64,000 nt of DNA from positions 216,744-280,743 of the forward strand of contig CACYSQ010000001.1 of assembly GCA_902777125.1 (NCBI GenBank), written 5' to 3'. Of this stretch, positions 9,503 through 18,154 are shown in pieces. Made by a program: the position numbers and the translations under genes. The stretch comes from Ruminococcus flavefaciens. GTDB lineage: Bacteria > Bacillota > Clostridia > Oscillospirales > Ruminococcaceae. Position 1 is the stretch's first letter; every line of letters starts with the position of its first letter. The notes below the pieces were generated by a model. That model was not told the origin of the DNA and searched no databases. It saw nothing but the letters and a program-made list of their open reading frames with translations.

Positions 9503-9578
9503 GCGGATTTAGCTCATCTGGTAGAGCGCCACCTTGCCAAGGTGGAGGTAGCGAGTTCGAGCCTCGTAATCCGCTCCA
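9503..9578 (+). tRNA. tRNA-Gly (anticodon GCC)
   Basis: Acceptor GCGGATT pairs with AATCCGC; the anticodon stem CCACC/GGTGG encloses TTGCCAA, giving anticodon GCC. CCA is encoded. It lies 46 bases after tRNA-Val in the same transcript. Confidence 0.97.
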
Positions 9579-9583
9579 GAATC

Positions 9584-9657
9584 GGCGCTATAGCCAAGTG
9601 GTAAGGCGTGGGTCTGCAACACCCTGATCCCCAGTTCAAATCTGGGTGGCGCCTCCA
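9584..9657 (+). tRNA. tRNA-Cys (anticodon GCA)
   Basis: Acceptor GGCGCTA pairs with TGGCGCC; the anticodon loop CTGCAAC gives GCA. CCA is encoded. It begins five bases after the CCA of tRNA-Gly. Confidence 0.95.
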
Positions 9658-9660
9658 TAT

Positions 9661-9681
9661 GCCCTGCATGAAATGCGGGGC
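9661..9681 (+). terminator. Hairpin ending the tRNA transcript
   Basis: GCCCTGCAT-GAA-ATGCGGGGC is a nine-pair stem four bases after tRNA-Cys. The following tract (TATATTTATA) is AT-rich but not pure T. Confidence 0.65.
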
Positions 9682-9758
9682 TATATTTATACTCTGACGT
9701 TTAAGGACTATCCCGGGACTGCTTCGGCGGTCTCTTTTTTTTCAGAAGGGAGGCAGGC

Positions 9759-10553
9759 ATGAGGATCAACCGCATAAGGCTCAACTGCCGGCGCGAAAGG
9801 GCTTTCCCCGCTGAGCTCGGCGCACTTTGCTCGTTCTATTATTTCAGGACGCCCGTTACGGTAAATGTTCACGGCAGCGAGACTGCTTCACGCGGAGGCG
9901 CCGCGATAGTGCTCTCCGGCGGCTCAAGATGCGGCTTTTCACCGGTAAACGGCGGGAGCCTCAGCTACGACTGCGTCACCTTCCGCATGAATACTGCCGA
10001 GAAACAGTACATCAATGACCTCGGCGTACCCTTCGGCGAGCTGATAGCCGTCAGGGACGATTACGTCATCTCGAACATTCTCAGGTGCATGAAGTCGCAG
10101 TCAACTGACGACCTGCCCAATAACAGCGAATTCATGGAGCTTTCGCTGAGGCTCATAATGCTTGCGCTAAGCGACCTTGTCTCAGGGGAGACTGACGTTC
10201 CTGAACGCCGGACTCCGCGGTATGCCGAGCTGAAAGCTATCCGCGAGGCTATCTACGATGACCCGGCAGGTGACTGGAATTCGACTATAATGGCGGAGGA
10301 TATGGGCATAAGCCGTGCCTATTTCCACAGGATATACTTTGAAGCCTTCGGCGTGACCTGCCGTCAGGACGTTATCGAGAGCAGGCTGATGTGCGCCTCC
10401 GACCTGCTGAAAAATACCGGTCTCTCGGTCAGTGCCGTTGCCGAAAGGTGCGGCTACGAGAGCGAATCCTACTTCATGCGGCAGTTCAAGCAGCACAAGG
10501 GCTGCACTCCGAGCGAATACCGCAGCATTGCCGAAAGGAAGGAGCAACTCTGA
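9759..10553 (+). CDS. AraC-family transcriptional regulator
   Basis: The 264-residue protein has an N-terminal region that may be a cupin-like sensor (about residues 1-140) and a C-terminal double helix-turn-helix of the AraC/XylS type (residues 160-258), with the signature VSAVAERCGYESESYFMRQFKQ. The start ATG 9759 follows AAGGGAGG. The stop overlaps the ATG of the pyridoxamine kinase by one base, so both are made from one mRNA. The effector is unknown; the coupling hints at a link to vitamin B6 supply. Confidence 0.9.
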   Translation: MRINRIRLNCRRERAFPAELGALCSFYYFRTPVTVNVHGSETASRGGAAIVLSGGSRCGFSPVNGGSLSYDCVTFRMNTAEKQYINDLGVPFGELIAVRDDYVISNILRCMKSQSTDDLPNNSEFMELSLRLIMLALSDLVSGETDVPERRTPRYAELKAIREAIYDDPAGDWNSTIMAEDMGISRAYFHRIYFEAFGVTCRQDVIESRLMCASDLLKNTGLSVSAVAERCGYESESYFMRQFKQHKGCTPSEYRSIAERKEQL

Positions 10554-11395
10554 TGAAAAGAGTAGTAACAATACAGGATATATCGTGCTTCGGAAAGTGC
10601 TCGCTGACCGTTGCGCTGCCGATAATCTCCGCAATGGGCATAGAGACCGCAGTCATACCGACGGCTGTGCTGTCGACTCACACCGGAAGCGGCTTCAGCG
10701 GCTACACCTTCCGCGACCTCACAAGCGATATCCCCGATATTTCGCGTCACTGGCAGAGCCTCGGACTGAAATTCGATGCGATGTATACAGGCTACCTCGG
10801 TTCGATTGAGCAGGTGCAGATAGTCTCGGACTTCTTCGATACGTTTTCGACCGGGAGCAATTTCAGGGTAGTTGACCCTGTTCTCGGTGATGCCGGAAAG
10901 CTCTACGCGGGCTTCACGCCGGATTTTGTCCGGGAGATGCGCCGCCTTTGCCGCAAGGCTGACTACATCATACCCAACATGACGGAGGCTTCGTTCCTCC
11001 TTGATATGCCCTACACCGAGGACTACGATCAGGCATATGTTGAGGATATCCTGCGGCGTCTGGCAGACCTCGGCTGTCCCACACCGCTGCTCACGGGAGT
11101 GCATTTCGACAGTGCCTCACAGGGCGCAGCCGCCTATGATTCAGCAAGCGACACCTTCTGCTATTCCTTCGGGGAGAGCTTCGACCGCACCGTTCACGGC
11201 ACAGGCGATATCTTCGCGAGCGTTTTTACCGGAGCCGTTGCCCTCGGGAAGTCCCTTGACCGTGCGCTTGATATGTGCGTGGGATTCACGCATGACTGCA
11301 TAGAGGCAACGATACCGGAATTTGACCGCACATGGTACGGTACCTGCTTCGAGACCTGTCTCGGCAGTCTCGCAGCACAGTGTGCTGAAAACTGA
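10553..11395 (+). CDS. Pyridoxamine/pyridoxal kinase (PdxK/PdxY type)
   Basis: This ribokinase-fold enzyme phosphorylates pyridoxal-type B6 vitamers with ATP to feed the PLP pool. The 280-residue protein shows the N-terminal IQDISCFGKCSLTVALP typical of clostridial pyridoxamine kinases, VVDPVLGD (about residues 108-115), the NMTEASFLL segment and the anion-hole/catalytic region HGTGDIFASVF with the base Asp (near residue 218). ATG 10553 overlaps the stop of the AraC gene; GGAG is upstream within that gene. Confidence 0.92.
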   Translation: MKRVVTIQDISCFGKCSLTVALPIISAMGIETAVIPTAVLSTHTGSGFSGYTFRDLTSDIPDISRHWQSLGLKFDAMYTGYLGSIEQVQIVSDFFDTFSTGSNFRVVDPVLGDAGKLYAGFTPDFVREMRRLCRKADYIIPNMTEASFLLDMPYTEDYDQAYVEDILRRLADLGCPTPLLTGVHFDSASQGAAAYDSASDTFCYSFGESFDRTVHGTGDIFASVFTGAVALGKSLDRALDMCVGFTHDCIEATIPEFDRTWYGTCFETCLGSLAAQCAEN

Positions 11396-11403
11396 ATTTG
11401 CAT

Positions 11404-11425
11404 GGAACGGCGTCCTCGCCGTTCC
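11404..11425 (+). repeat. Palindrome after the kinase gene
   Basis: GGAACGGC-GTCCTC-GCCGTTCC is a perfect eight-pair hairpin just past the stop. A related element (GCAGGGAATGCC ... GGCGTTCCTGC) follows the gene ending at 23240. It may act as a terminator or RNA stabiliser. Confidence 0.6.
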
Positions 11426-11531
11426 TGCGGTATTATCCGTGCGGACCGCTTTTGCGGGATTGTGACAAATCACAAGTATTTTCCGGTTAGCGGCAAAAAT
11501 CTGCCAAGAGATACAAAATTCGCAAAACTGC

Positions 11532-11558
11532 TTGACAAAATCCCGGCTACGGTATAAT
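11532..11558 (+). promoter_or_regulatory. Promoter of glnN
   Basis: TTGACA (11532-11537) and TATAAT (11553-11558) with a short 15-base spacer. A second TATAAT lies at 11562-11567. Transcription would give a leader of roughly 120 bases before the ATG. Confidence 0.65.
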
Positions 11559-11580
11559 ATATATAATGTAACAGAATATA

Positions 11581-11632
11581 TTGAAACAATGGCGTTTCGA
11601 TTGTAATTCACAGGACAGAGCAAATTCTGTCC
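11581..11632 (+). promoter_or_regulatory. glnN leader with two hexaloop hairpins (ANTAR-like candidate)
   Basis: Two adjacent seven-pair stems each close a six-base loop. Hairpin 1 is TTGAAAC-AATGGC-GTTTCGA (11581-11600). Hairpin 2 is GGACAGA-GCAAAT-TCTGTCC (11613-11632). Twin hexaloop hairpins are the known target layout of ANTAR antiterminators, which often control nitrogen genes. Loop 1 has the expected A at position 1 and G at position 4; loop 2 does not. A T-rich run (11653-11659) follows, but I see no convincing terminator stem. Confidence 0.4.
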
Positions 11633-11691
11633 CTTTTGCAGTCGGAGCCTTATTTTTTTCTCCCTTGCGGAGATCGTCAGGAGGATATACT

Positions 11692-13797
11692 ATGTCAGAA
11701 ACATCGACCCCCAAGAACGTTGCCGATTTCTTCGGCTGCAATGTCTTCAACGACAAGGTGATGCGCGAAAGGCTTCCCAAGGACGTTTACAGAGCTGTCC
11801 GCAATACAAAAAAGCTCGGCTGTCCGCTTGCACCCGAGATCGCAGGAGCCGTTGCACACGCAATGAAGGAATGGGCTATCGAAAAGGGCGCTACACATTA
11901 TACACACTGGTTCCAGCCCATGACAGGCGTTACTGCCGAGAAGCACGATGCCTTCCTCAATCCCGCTGAAAGAGGCGGTATTCTCCTCGAATTTTCGGGC
12001 AAGGAGCTCGTCAAGGGCGAGGCTGACGCTTCATCGTTCCCGTCCGGCGGACTTCGTTCCACCTTCGAGGCAAGAGGCTATACCGCGTGGGACCCCACCT
12101 CCAACGCCTTCGTCAAGGACGGCTCGCTCTATATCCCGACAGCCTTCACCTCCTACACAGGCGAGACCCTCGACAAGAAAACTCCGCTTCTCCGCTCAAT
12201 GGAGGTCCTCAGCGAGCAGGCACTCCGTATACTGCGCCTTTTCGGCAATACAAGAGCTACAAGAGTCATCACGACAGTAGGTCCCGAGCAGGAATACTTC
12301 CTCGTTGACAAGAAGTATTACGATGCGCGTGAGGACCTCGTCATAACCGGACGCACCCTTTTTGGTGCAAAGCCTCCCAAGGGTCAGGAACTCGAGGATC
12401 ACTACTACGGCAACATAAAGCAGAGGGTATCCGACTACATGAAGGACCTCGACGAGGAGCTCTGGAAGCTCGGCGTTTATGCCAAGACCAAGCACAACGA
12501 GGTAGCTCCCGCACAGCATGAGCTTGCCCCTGTTTTCACCAATACCAATATCGCAGCCGACCACAATCAGCTCACTATGGAGATAATGAAGAAGGTCGCT
12601 GTCAAGCACGGTCTGTACTGTCTCCTCCACGAAAAGCCCTTTGCAGGCGTGAACGGCTCAGGCAAGCACAACAACTGGTCGATGTCCTCCAACGACGGTC
12701 AGAACCTCCTCGATCCCGGCGACTGTCCGCAGGATAACCTCCAGTTCCTCACATTCCTCTGCGCTATCATCAAGGGCGTTCACGAGTACGCACCGCTTCT
12801 GAGACTTTCCGCAGCTTCCGCCGGAAACGACCACCGTCTCGGCGCAAATGAAGCTCCGCCTGCAATAGTATCAATGTTCATCGGAACAGAGCTTCAGGGC
12901 GTTATCGACGCACTCGAGGTCGGCGAGAAGTACCGTTCCACCGACGACAAGACCTTCGAGATAGGCGTGGACGTTCTCCCGGATTTCCCCAAGGACACCA
13001 CTGACCGCAACCGTACATCTCCGTTTGCGTTTACCGGGAACAAGTTCGAGTTCCGTATGCTCGGCTCGGCTGATTCGATTTCGTGTACCAATACTATCAT
13101 CAATACGATCGTTGCGGAGGAACTCTGCCAGATAGCTGACGAGCTCGAGGGTTCGGCTGACTTCACCAATGACCTGAAAAAGCTCCTTGCGAAGATAATA
13201 ACTGAGCACAAGGCTATAATCTACAACGGCAACGGCTATTCCGAGGAGTGGCTGGAGGAAGCCGTAAACGTGAGACACCTCCCGAACCTTGTTTCGACTG
13301 TTGATGCTCTCCCGGAGTACATCACTCCCAAGAGCGTGGCGCTGTTCGAGAAGTTCAAGGTTTACACAGAGGCTGAGCTGAAAGCGCGTACAGAGGTTCT
13401 TCTCGAAAACTACAGCAAGGTGCTGAACATCGAGGCTCTGACCATGCTCGAGATCGTCAAGAGGGACATTATCCCGGCTTGTCTTAAATATACTAAGGAG
13501 ATATGCGATACCGGTGCTTCCAAGCAGGCAATGGGCATCGACAGCGGACTTGAAAAGGAGCTCGCAGGAAAGCTCTCTGACCTCACAAAGGGCATTTACC
13601 GCGAAACAGCGCTTCTTGAGGAGAAGGTCATCGCTGCTCAGGACAAGGAGAACGGACTTCCCATGGCACGTTTCTACCGCGACGAGGTATTCGCGCAGAT
13701 GCAGACTCTCCGTGCTATCGTGGACGAGACCGAGACCAATTTCAGCGAGGAATACTGGCCTCTGCCGTCTTATACGAAGCTTCTCTTTACCGTTTGA
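11692..13797 (+). CDS. glnN: Glutamine synthetase type III
   Basis: This enzyme makes glutamine from glutamate, ammonia and ATP. At 701 residues it has the usual length of the GSIII (GlnN) family, common in Bacteroides and Ruminococcus. Diagnostic segments are THYTHWFQPMTG (about residues 68-79), the substrate region KHNEVAPAQHELAPVF and GVNGSGKHNNWS in the catalytic core, and an extended C-terminal region. The start ATG 11692 has AGGAGG upstream. It is transcribed alone, behind its own promoter and structured leader, and ends at a strong terminator. Nitrogen-dependent control is inferred from the leader. Confidence 0.97.
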   Translation: MSETSTPKNVADFFGCNVFNDKVMRERLPKDVYRAVRNTKKLGCPLAPEIAGAVAHAMKEWAIEKGATHYTHWFQPMTGVTAEKHDAFLNPAERGGILLEFSGKELVKGEADASSFPSGGLRSTFEARGYTAWDPTSNAFVKDGSLYIPTAFTSYTGETLDKKTPLLRSMEVLSEQALRILRLFGNTRATRVITTVGPEQEYFLVDKKYYDAREDLVITGRTLFGAKPPKGQELEDHYYGNIKQRVSDYMKDLDEELWKLGVYAKTKHNEVAPAQHELAPVFTNTNIAADHNQLTMEIMKKVAVKHGLYCLLHEKPFAGVNGSGKHNNWSMSSNDGQNLLDPGDCPQDNLQFLTFLCAIIKGVHEYAPLLRLSAASAGNDHRLGANEAPPAIVSMFIGTELQGVIDALEVGEKYRSTDDKTFEIGVDVLPDFPKDTTDRNRTSPFAFTGNKFEFRMLGSADSISCTNTIINTIVAEELCQIADELEGSADFTNDLKKLLAKIITEHKAIIYNGNGYSEEWLEEAVNVRHLPNLVSTVDALPEYITPKSVALFEKFKVYTEAELKARTEVLLENYSKVLNIEALTMLEIVKRDIIPACLKYTKEICDTGASKQAMGIDSGLEKELAGKLSDLTKGIYRETALLEEKVIAAQDKENGLPMARFYRDEVFAQMQTLRAIVDETETNFSEEYWPLPSYTKLLFTV

Positions 13798-13836
13798 GCA
13801 GGGAACGCTGTTCCCGGCGTATATCCGTAAAAAAAT

Positions 13837-13862
13837 GGCGTCCGAATGGACGCCGTTTTTTA
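13837..13862 (+). terminator. Terminator of glnN
   Basis: GGCGTCC-GAAT-GGACGCC followed by a G and seven T's; A-rich on the other side. Confidence 0.9.
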
Positions 13863-13883
13863 TGATATTGGATCAAAGCGTAG

Positions 13884-13902
13884 GGGCGCACATCGTGCGC
13901 CC
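13884..13902. repeat. Palindrome GGGCGCAC-ATC-GTGCGCCC
   Basis: A perfect eight-pair palindrome preceded by GTAGG. The same arms occur at 34731-34751, and similar GTAGGGGC-type palindromes occur in several other intergenic gaps. Confidence 0.7.
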
Positions 13903-14028
13903 TTTATTGTTGCTATATTTGTTTTATTAGCGAAGCCGGTAAACTGCCGTGTGCGAACGGAGACTTCCGGTTTGTTAAGCGTGAGCGAGCTTGCGAGCGG
14001 CAACGTGGATAGCGCAGCCTTCGGCTGC

Positions 14029-15828
14029 TTATTGTACCTGTGCCTTCGGGGTATCGAGCCTTGAGAAGTATTCGTCCGCATATACCCTGTATTCGTGGCG
14101 GAAGTCCTCGTCGTTCTCCTTTACATCGTGGAGATAGGCGTGGATATTCGTCTTTTCGTCGGTCTGGATAAGACAGCCCGCAATGTTCGAGCAGTGGTCG
14201 GAAATGCGTTCGAGGTTGGTGAGGACGTCCTGGAAGATATATCCCAGCTCGACCGTACATTCGTCGTTCTGGAGACGGCGGATATGGCGGTTTTTCAGCT
14301 CGGTGCTGAGGTTGTCCACGACCTCCTCGAGAGGCTCGACCTTATGCGCTGTGGCAAGGTCGTTGGCATTGTAGGCATCGAACGCACGGTTGATATTCTC
14401 AGCGATAGCGTCTGTGATGACCTGTATCTCGTTGAGACATTCCTCCGAGAAGCTTATGTCCTTGTCGTGCATTTCCTGTGCGGATTCAACGAGGTTGACC
14501 GCATGGTCTGAGATACGCTCGAAGTTGCCGACGCAGTGCATCATCTTGGAAACGCTTCGGCTGTCCGCACCGGTAACTGAGCTTTTTGATATCTTGACGA
14601 GGAAGCTGTTGAGCTTGTCCTCGAAGCTGTCGATTATGTCCTCATTCTTGATGATCGTCTCAGCGGTCTCGGCATCGTATTTTTTGATGATATCGAGTGC
14701 TAAGAGAATGGTCTCGCGGGTGAGCTGTGACATCTCCAGAGTAGCTCCCTTGCAGGCCTGAACGGCAACGCTGGGGGTCTTGAGGAGGATAGCATCGAGC
14801 TCGGGGATAGCGTGTTTATGGCTTTCTTTCTGTTCGTTCTCGTCGTCCTTGATGATAAAGCGTGAGAGCCTGACAAGGAGAGATGAGAAAGGAATGAGCA
14901 TGAAGGTTATCACAAGGTTGAATATCGTGTGCATAACGGCTATGCCTATAGCATTCGATGTTTTGTCGAACAGTCCGAGCTGTATGATATGCTGGAGGAA
15001 TAGCACTACAGGAAGAAGCACAAGCGTTCCTATCACCTTGATGGAAATATGTATGCAGGCAACGCGCTTGGCGTTTTTCTTAACGCCGATACTGGATATG
15101 AGCGCAGTAACGCAGGTTCCGATGTTCAGACCCATTACTATCGGGAGAGCCATACCGACTGTGAGACCGCCTGTGCGCGAGAAAGCCTGTAGGATACCGA
15201 TAGAAGCAGCTGAGCTCTGTACGATACCGGTGAATCCGGCACCGACGAGAACGCCGATGAGGGGGTTCTTGAAGGCAGTGAGCGCTTCCTGGAACTTAGG
15301 AGATTCAGCCAGCGGCTCAACAGCGCCCGACATGAGCGTCATACCGGTCATGAGGACCGAGAAGCCCACAAGGATGCGTCCAATGTCCTTTTTCTTGTTT
15401 TTCTTTGCTATCATAATGAACATCACGCCCACAAGCGCCACAAGTGGCGAGAAGGAGGTGGGCTTGAGCATTTTTATGAAGAAGTTGTTGCCCTCAACTC
15501 CGGCAAGGCTGAGTATCCACGCGGTGAGAGTGGTGCCAATATCAGCGCCGAAGCAAACTCCGACGGTCTGGTCGAGGGTCATGATGCCGGAATTAACGAG
15601 TCCCACAAGCATAACGGTCATAGCCGAAGATGACTGTATGGCGATGGTTATGCCGGTTCCGAGAAGTATGCTTTTGAATTTGTTTGAGGTCATTTTTTTC
15701 AGGGCGACCTCAAGCTTGCCGCCGGTGAGTTTTTCGAGTCCGGTGGACATGACGTTCATGCCGTAGAGGAAGAAAGCGAGTCCTCCGAGCATGGTAAAGA
15801 TGTTGAAGATCGTAAATTTATCGTCCAT
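14029..15828 (-). CDS. Na/Pi cotransporter family protein with PhoU-like domain
   Basis: The 599-residue protein carries two Na/Pi-cotransporter repeats in its membrane half (about residues 1-320), each with the QSSSA-type signature (AIQSSSAMTVMLVG and IVQSSAASIGILQAF). A soluble PhoU-like helical domain follows (about residues 340-560; KMMHCVGNFERISDHAVNLVE and LTNLERISDHCSNIAG). Such proteins move or sense phosphate at the membrane. The start at 15828 has AGGAG upstream; an earlier in-frame Met lacks one. It stands alone on this strand with its own promoter. Confidence 0.92.
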   Translation of the reverse strand: MDDKFTIFNIFTMLGGLAFFLYGMNVMSTGLEKLTGGKLEVALKKMTSNKFKSILLGTGITIAIQSSSAMTVMLVGLVNSGIMTLDQTVGVCFGADIGTTLTAWILSLAGVEGNNFFIKMLKPTSFSPLVALVGVMFIMIAKKNKKKDIGRILVGFSVLMTGMTLMSGAVEPLAESPKFQEALTAFKNPLIGVLVGAGFTGIVQSSAASIGILQAFSRTGGLTVGMALPIVMGLNIGTCVTALISSIGVKKNAKRVACIHISIKVIGTLVLLPVVLFLQHIIQLGLFDKTSNAIGIAVMHTIFNLVITFMLIPFSSLLVRLSRFIIKDDENEQKESHKHAIPELDAILLKTPSVAVQACKGATLEMSQLTRETILLALDIIKKYDAETAETIIKNEDIIDSFEDKLNSFLVKISKSSVTGADSRSVSKMMHCVGNFERISDHAVNLVESAQEMHDKDISFSEECLNEIQVITDAIAENINRAFDAYNANDLATAHKVEPLEEVVDNLSTELKNRHIRRLQNDECTVELGYIFQDVLTNLERISDHCSNIAGCLIQTDEKTNIHAYLHDVKENDEDFRHEYRVYADEYFSRLDTPKAQVQ

Positions 15829-15900
15829 TTTATTCTCCTGTATCTGCCCTGCACCGTGCAGAGCTATAATATTTCCCAATTCTTTTTATCTCCATAGACT

Positions 15901-15928
15901 ATTATAGCGTAAAAAACGGAAGAGTCAA
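15901..15928 (-). promoter_or_regulatory. Promoter of the Na/Pi cotransporter gene
   Basis: On the minus strand TTGACT (15928-15923), 16 bases, TATAAT (15906-15901). The gap 15829-16152 holds this and the divergent promoter of the next gene; nothing else was recognised there. Confidence 0.7.
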
Positions 15929-16091
15929 GGGCTTCGGGAAATATTTAACGTGGATTTTACAAAGCTGATATTTTCTTAACAAGCTGTGAGCATTTGTTGG
16001 TCCATAGTGCTCAGAGCATGGCTTAGTCAGTGCAGGGACGGTCGCTTTGGTACTCGGGGTCCGGCAGCGTATTAAAACAGGTGTATCCCTG

Positions 16092-16120
16092 TTGCATTTT
16101 TTCCGGCGATGTGATATAAT
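16092..16120 (+). promoter_or_regulatory. Promoter of the glycosyltransferase gene
   Basis: TTGCAT (16092-16097), 17-base spacer, TATAAT (16115-16120), then AAAGGAGG at 16137-16144. Confidence 0.75.
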
Positions 16121-16152
16121 ATAACCATTGATGTGCAAAGGAGGCGGCGGTC

Positions 16153-17157
16153 ACGGAAAAACCGGCAGTTCTGTATATGGTCATACCCTGTTATAACGAG
16201 GAGGAAGTGCTCGGCGAGACTTCCGCGCGTCTCAGGGAAAAATACGTCCAGCTCACCGAAAAGGGGCTGATTTCAAGAGCAAGCAGGATAGTCTTCGTAA
16301 ACGACGGCTCCGAGGACTCGACATGGGACATCATAACCCGTCTGCACAGCGAAGAACCCGGCTTTTTCTCGGGCATAGACCTCGCCCATAACAGCGGTCA
16401 CCAGAATGCCGTCCTCGCCGGACTGATGTCCGTGATGGATATATGTGATGCCGCGATAACTATGGACGCCGACCTTCAGGACGATGTTGAAGCGATCGAC
16501 GAGATGCTCGAACGCTTCCATGAGGGCAATCAGGTGGTCTACGGTGTCCGCAGCGCCCGCAAAAAGGACAGCTTCTTCAAGAAGTTCACAGCCGAGAGCT
16601 TCTACAAGTTCATGAGGCTCATGGGCGCAGAGGTGGTCTACAATCACGCGGACTTCCGTCTTATGAGCAAAAGGGTGCTGAAAGAGCTCTCGGGCTTCAA
16701 GGAGGTCAACCTTTTCCTCCGCGGAATGGTCCCGCTCATCGGCTTCAAGAGCTGCTCGGTCTACTACGAACGCAAGGAACGTGCCGCAGGCGAGAGCAAG
16801 TACCCCCTCCGGAAGATGATATCCTTTGCAGTGAACGGGATAACCTCGTTCAGCACAAAGCCGCTGAAATTCATAACCATGCTTGGATTTTTTATGTCAG
16901 TCATGAGCGTATTCGCGTTCATATGGGCATTTGTGGCTAAATTCTGTGGCTTTGCGGAGCTTGGCTGGTCGAGCCTCCTGTGCTCGATATGGCTCATCGG
17001 CGGCTTGCAGCTTTTCTGTCTGGGCATAATCGGCGAATATATCGGCAAGATCTACGCTGAGGTCAAGCACCGTCCGCGGTTCATAGTGGCGGACTTCCTC
17101 AACGACCTCGGAACGGAATTCATAAACACTCCCGGTGAAGATGAAAAAAGGACGTGA
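16153..17157 (+). CDS. Glycosyltransferase family 2, GtrB/DPM1-like
   Basis: This membrane-anchored GT2 enzyme most likely moves a sugar onto undecaprenyl phosphate. The catalytic domain begins YMVIPCYNEEEVL, has the nucleotide-sugar motif TMDADLQDD (near residue 105) and ends in two membrane helices (about residues 235-260 and 270-295), as in GtrB proteins. Start choice is unusual. AAGGAGG (16138-16144) points to the ACG codon at 16153, giving 334 residues. The first ATG (16177) is 32 bases from the ribosome site and would trim the N-terminal residues that precede the first strand. The stop lies inside the terminator. Confidence 0.85.
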   Translation, partial: TEKPAVLYMVIPCYNEEEVLGETSARLREKYVQLTEKGLISRASRIVFVNDGSEDSTWDIITRLHSEEPGFFSGIDLAHNSGHQNAVLAGLMSVMDICDAAITMDADLQDDVEAIDEMLERFHEGNQVVYGVRSARKKDSFFKKFTAESFYKFMRLMGAEVVYNHADFRLMSKRVLKELSGFKEVNLFLRGMVPLIGFKSCSVYYERKERAAGESKYPLRKMISFAVNGITSFSTKPLKFITMLGFFMSVMSVFAFIWAFVAKFCGFAELGWSSLLCSIWLIGGLQLFCLGIIGEYIGKIYAEVKHRPRFIVADFLNDLGTEFINTPGEDEKRT

Positions 17158-17176
17158 GCATTCACGTCCTTTTTCA
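17143..17176. terminator. Bidirectional terminator between glycosyltransferase and HAD genes
   Basis: AAAAAAGGACGTGA-GCAT-TCACGTCCTTTTT can end both convergent transcripts; it covers the stop codon of the glycosyltransferase. Confidence 0.9.
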
Positions 17177-17178
17177 TT

Positions 17179-17967
17179 TTATATCAGTCCGAAGTGCCGG
17201 AGAGCATTTTCGATGCCGTCCTCCTCGATAGGTGTTGTTATGTACGAAACATAGGGGTAAAGGCACTCCGCACCGCCCATTGCGATGCTGTTCGGTACAG
17301 CCTCAAGCATCGGGAGATCGTTCATGCTGTCACCTATCGCGTAGGCGTTTTCACGCGGTATGCCGTACATCTCAAGCACTTTCCCGATAGCGGTAGCCTT
17401 TGTGCAGCCAAGCGGGACGTTCTCATAGAAGCCGTTCCCGCGGTCGATAATGGAGAAGTGCTTGCCGACCTCTTTGCGGAAAAGCTCAAAGTCCGAGTCC
17501 TCATTGACCCATATCACGAACTTGTCAAAGATGAAAGCCTCGTCCTCGACCCTGCGGCTTATGTCGATGCCGTCCTCGACGAAGTTCCTGAGAAAATCCC
17601 GGAGGTCGTCCGTAACAGGAGCCTTGTCATCGAAGAAGTAGCCGTCGGTATGCTCATAGACCGGCGTTACATTGCATTTCCGCATGAGTGCGGCTATTTC
17701 GCGGCAGAAGGGCTGTTCGAGGGTGCTGCGGAAGACGAGTTTTCCCTCGCATTCAATGTATGTTCCGCAGCCGCAGATGATGCCGTCGAAGCCGACCGCT
17801 CTGACAGCCGGACTGATATTGAACGCGGTCCTTCCGGAGTTGATAAAGGTGAGGTTCCCGAGCTCACGGGTCCGCTTTATGGCTCTTGCCGCACTTTCGG
17901 GGAGGAACCTCCTCGCGTCCTCGGTTATGAGAGTACCGTCGATGTCGAAAAAAATGATAGACCGCAT
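17179..17967 (-). CDS. HAD-superfamily phosphatase, Cof type (IIB)
   Basis: The 262-residue protein has all HAD motifs: motif I FFDIDGTLI at the N-terminus, motif II FINSGRT, a C2-type cap (about residues 85-185), and the C-terminal motif III/IV region KATAIGKVLEMYG ... AYAIGDSMNDLPML. Cof-type members dephosphorylate sugar phosphates or cofactors; the substrate here is unknown. The start at 17967 follows AAGGAG. It shares a terminator with the glycosyltransferase on the other strand. Confidence 0.9.
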   Translation of the reverse strand: MRSIIFFDIDGTLITEDARRFLPESAARAIKRTRELGNLTFINSGRTAFNISPAVRAVGFDGIICGCGTYIECEGKLVFRSTLEQPFCREIAALMRKCNVTPVYEHTDGYFFDDKAPVTDDLRDFLRNFVEDGIDISRRVEDEAFIFDKFVIWVNEDSDFELFRKEVGKHFSIIDRGNGFYENVPLGCTKATAIGKVLEMYGIPRENAYAIGDSMNDLPMLEAVPNSIAMGGAECLYPYVSYITTPIEEDGIENALRHFGLI

Positions 17968-18093
17968 ATAAATGCTCCTTTTTGGAATATTCGGGCAGGG
18001 AACGGCGGAGTGCGGTTCCTGCAAAGGTAATGGCTAAATATACAAAACTGGTAGGCGCAGATTGTGGGTTGTGCTGAAAGTATAGCCGGGATA

Positions 18094-18122
18094 TTGAAAA
18101 AAACACGGAATTATGCTACAAT
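18094..18122 (+). promoter_or_regulatory. Promoter of the flavodoxin gene
   Basis: TTGAAA (18094-18099), 17-base spacer, TACAAT (18117-18122). Confidence 0.7.
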
Positions 18123-18154
18123 ATATGTATAAGACGCACAAGGGAGGCAACATA

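Noticed and set aside
9362-9604. 80-codon open frame over the tRNA cluster
   Set aside because: It is the chance translation of two tRNA genes.
14780-15766. 328-codon open frame on the plus strand
   Set aside because: It is antisense to the Na/Pi cotransporter, whose motifs are certain; the translated product has no recognisable domain.
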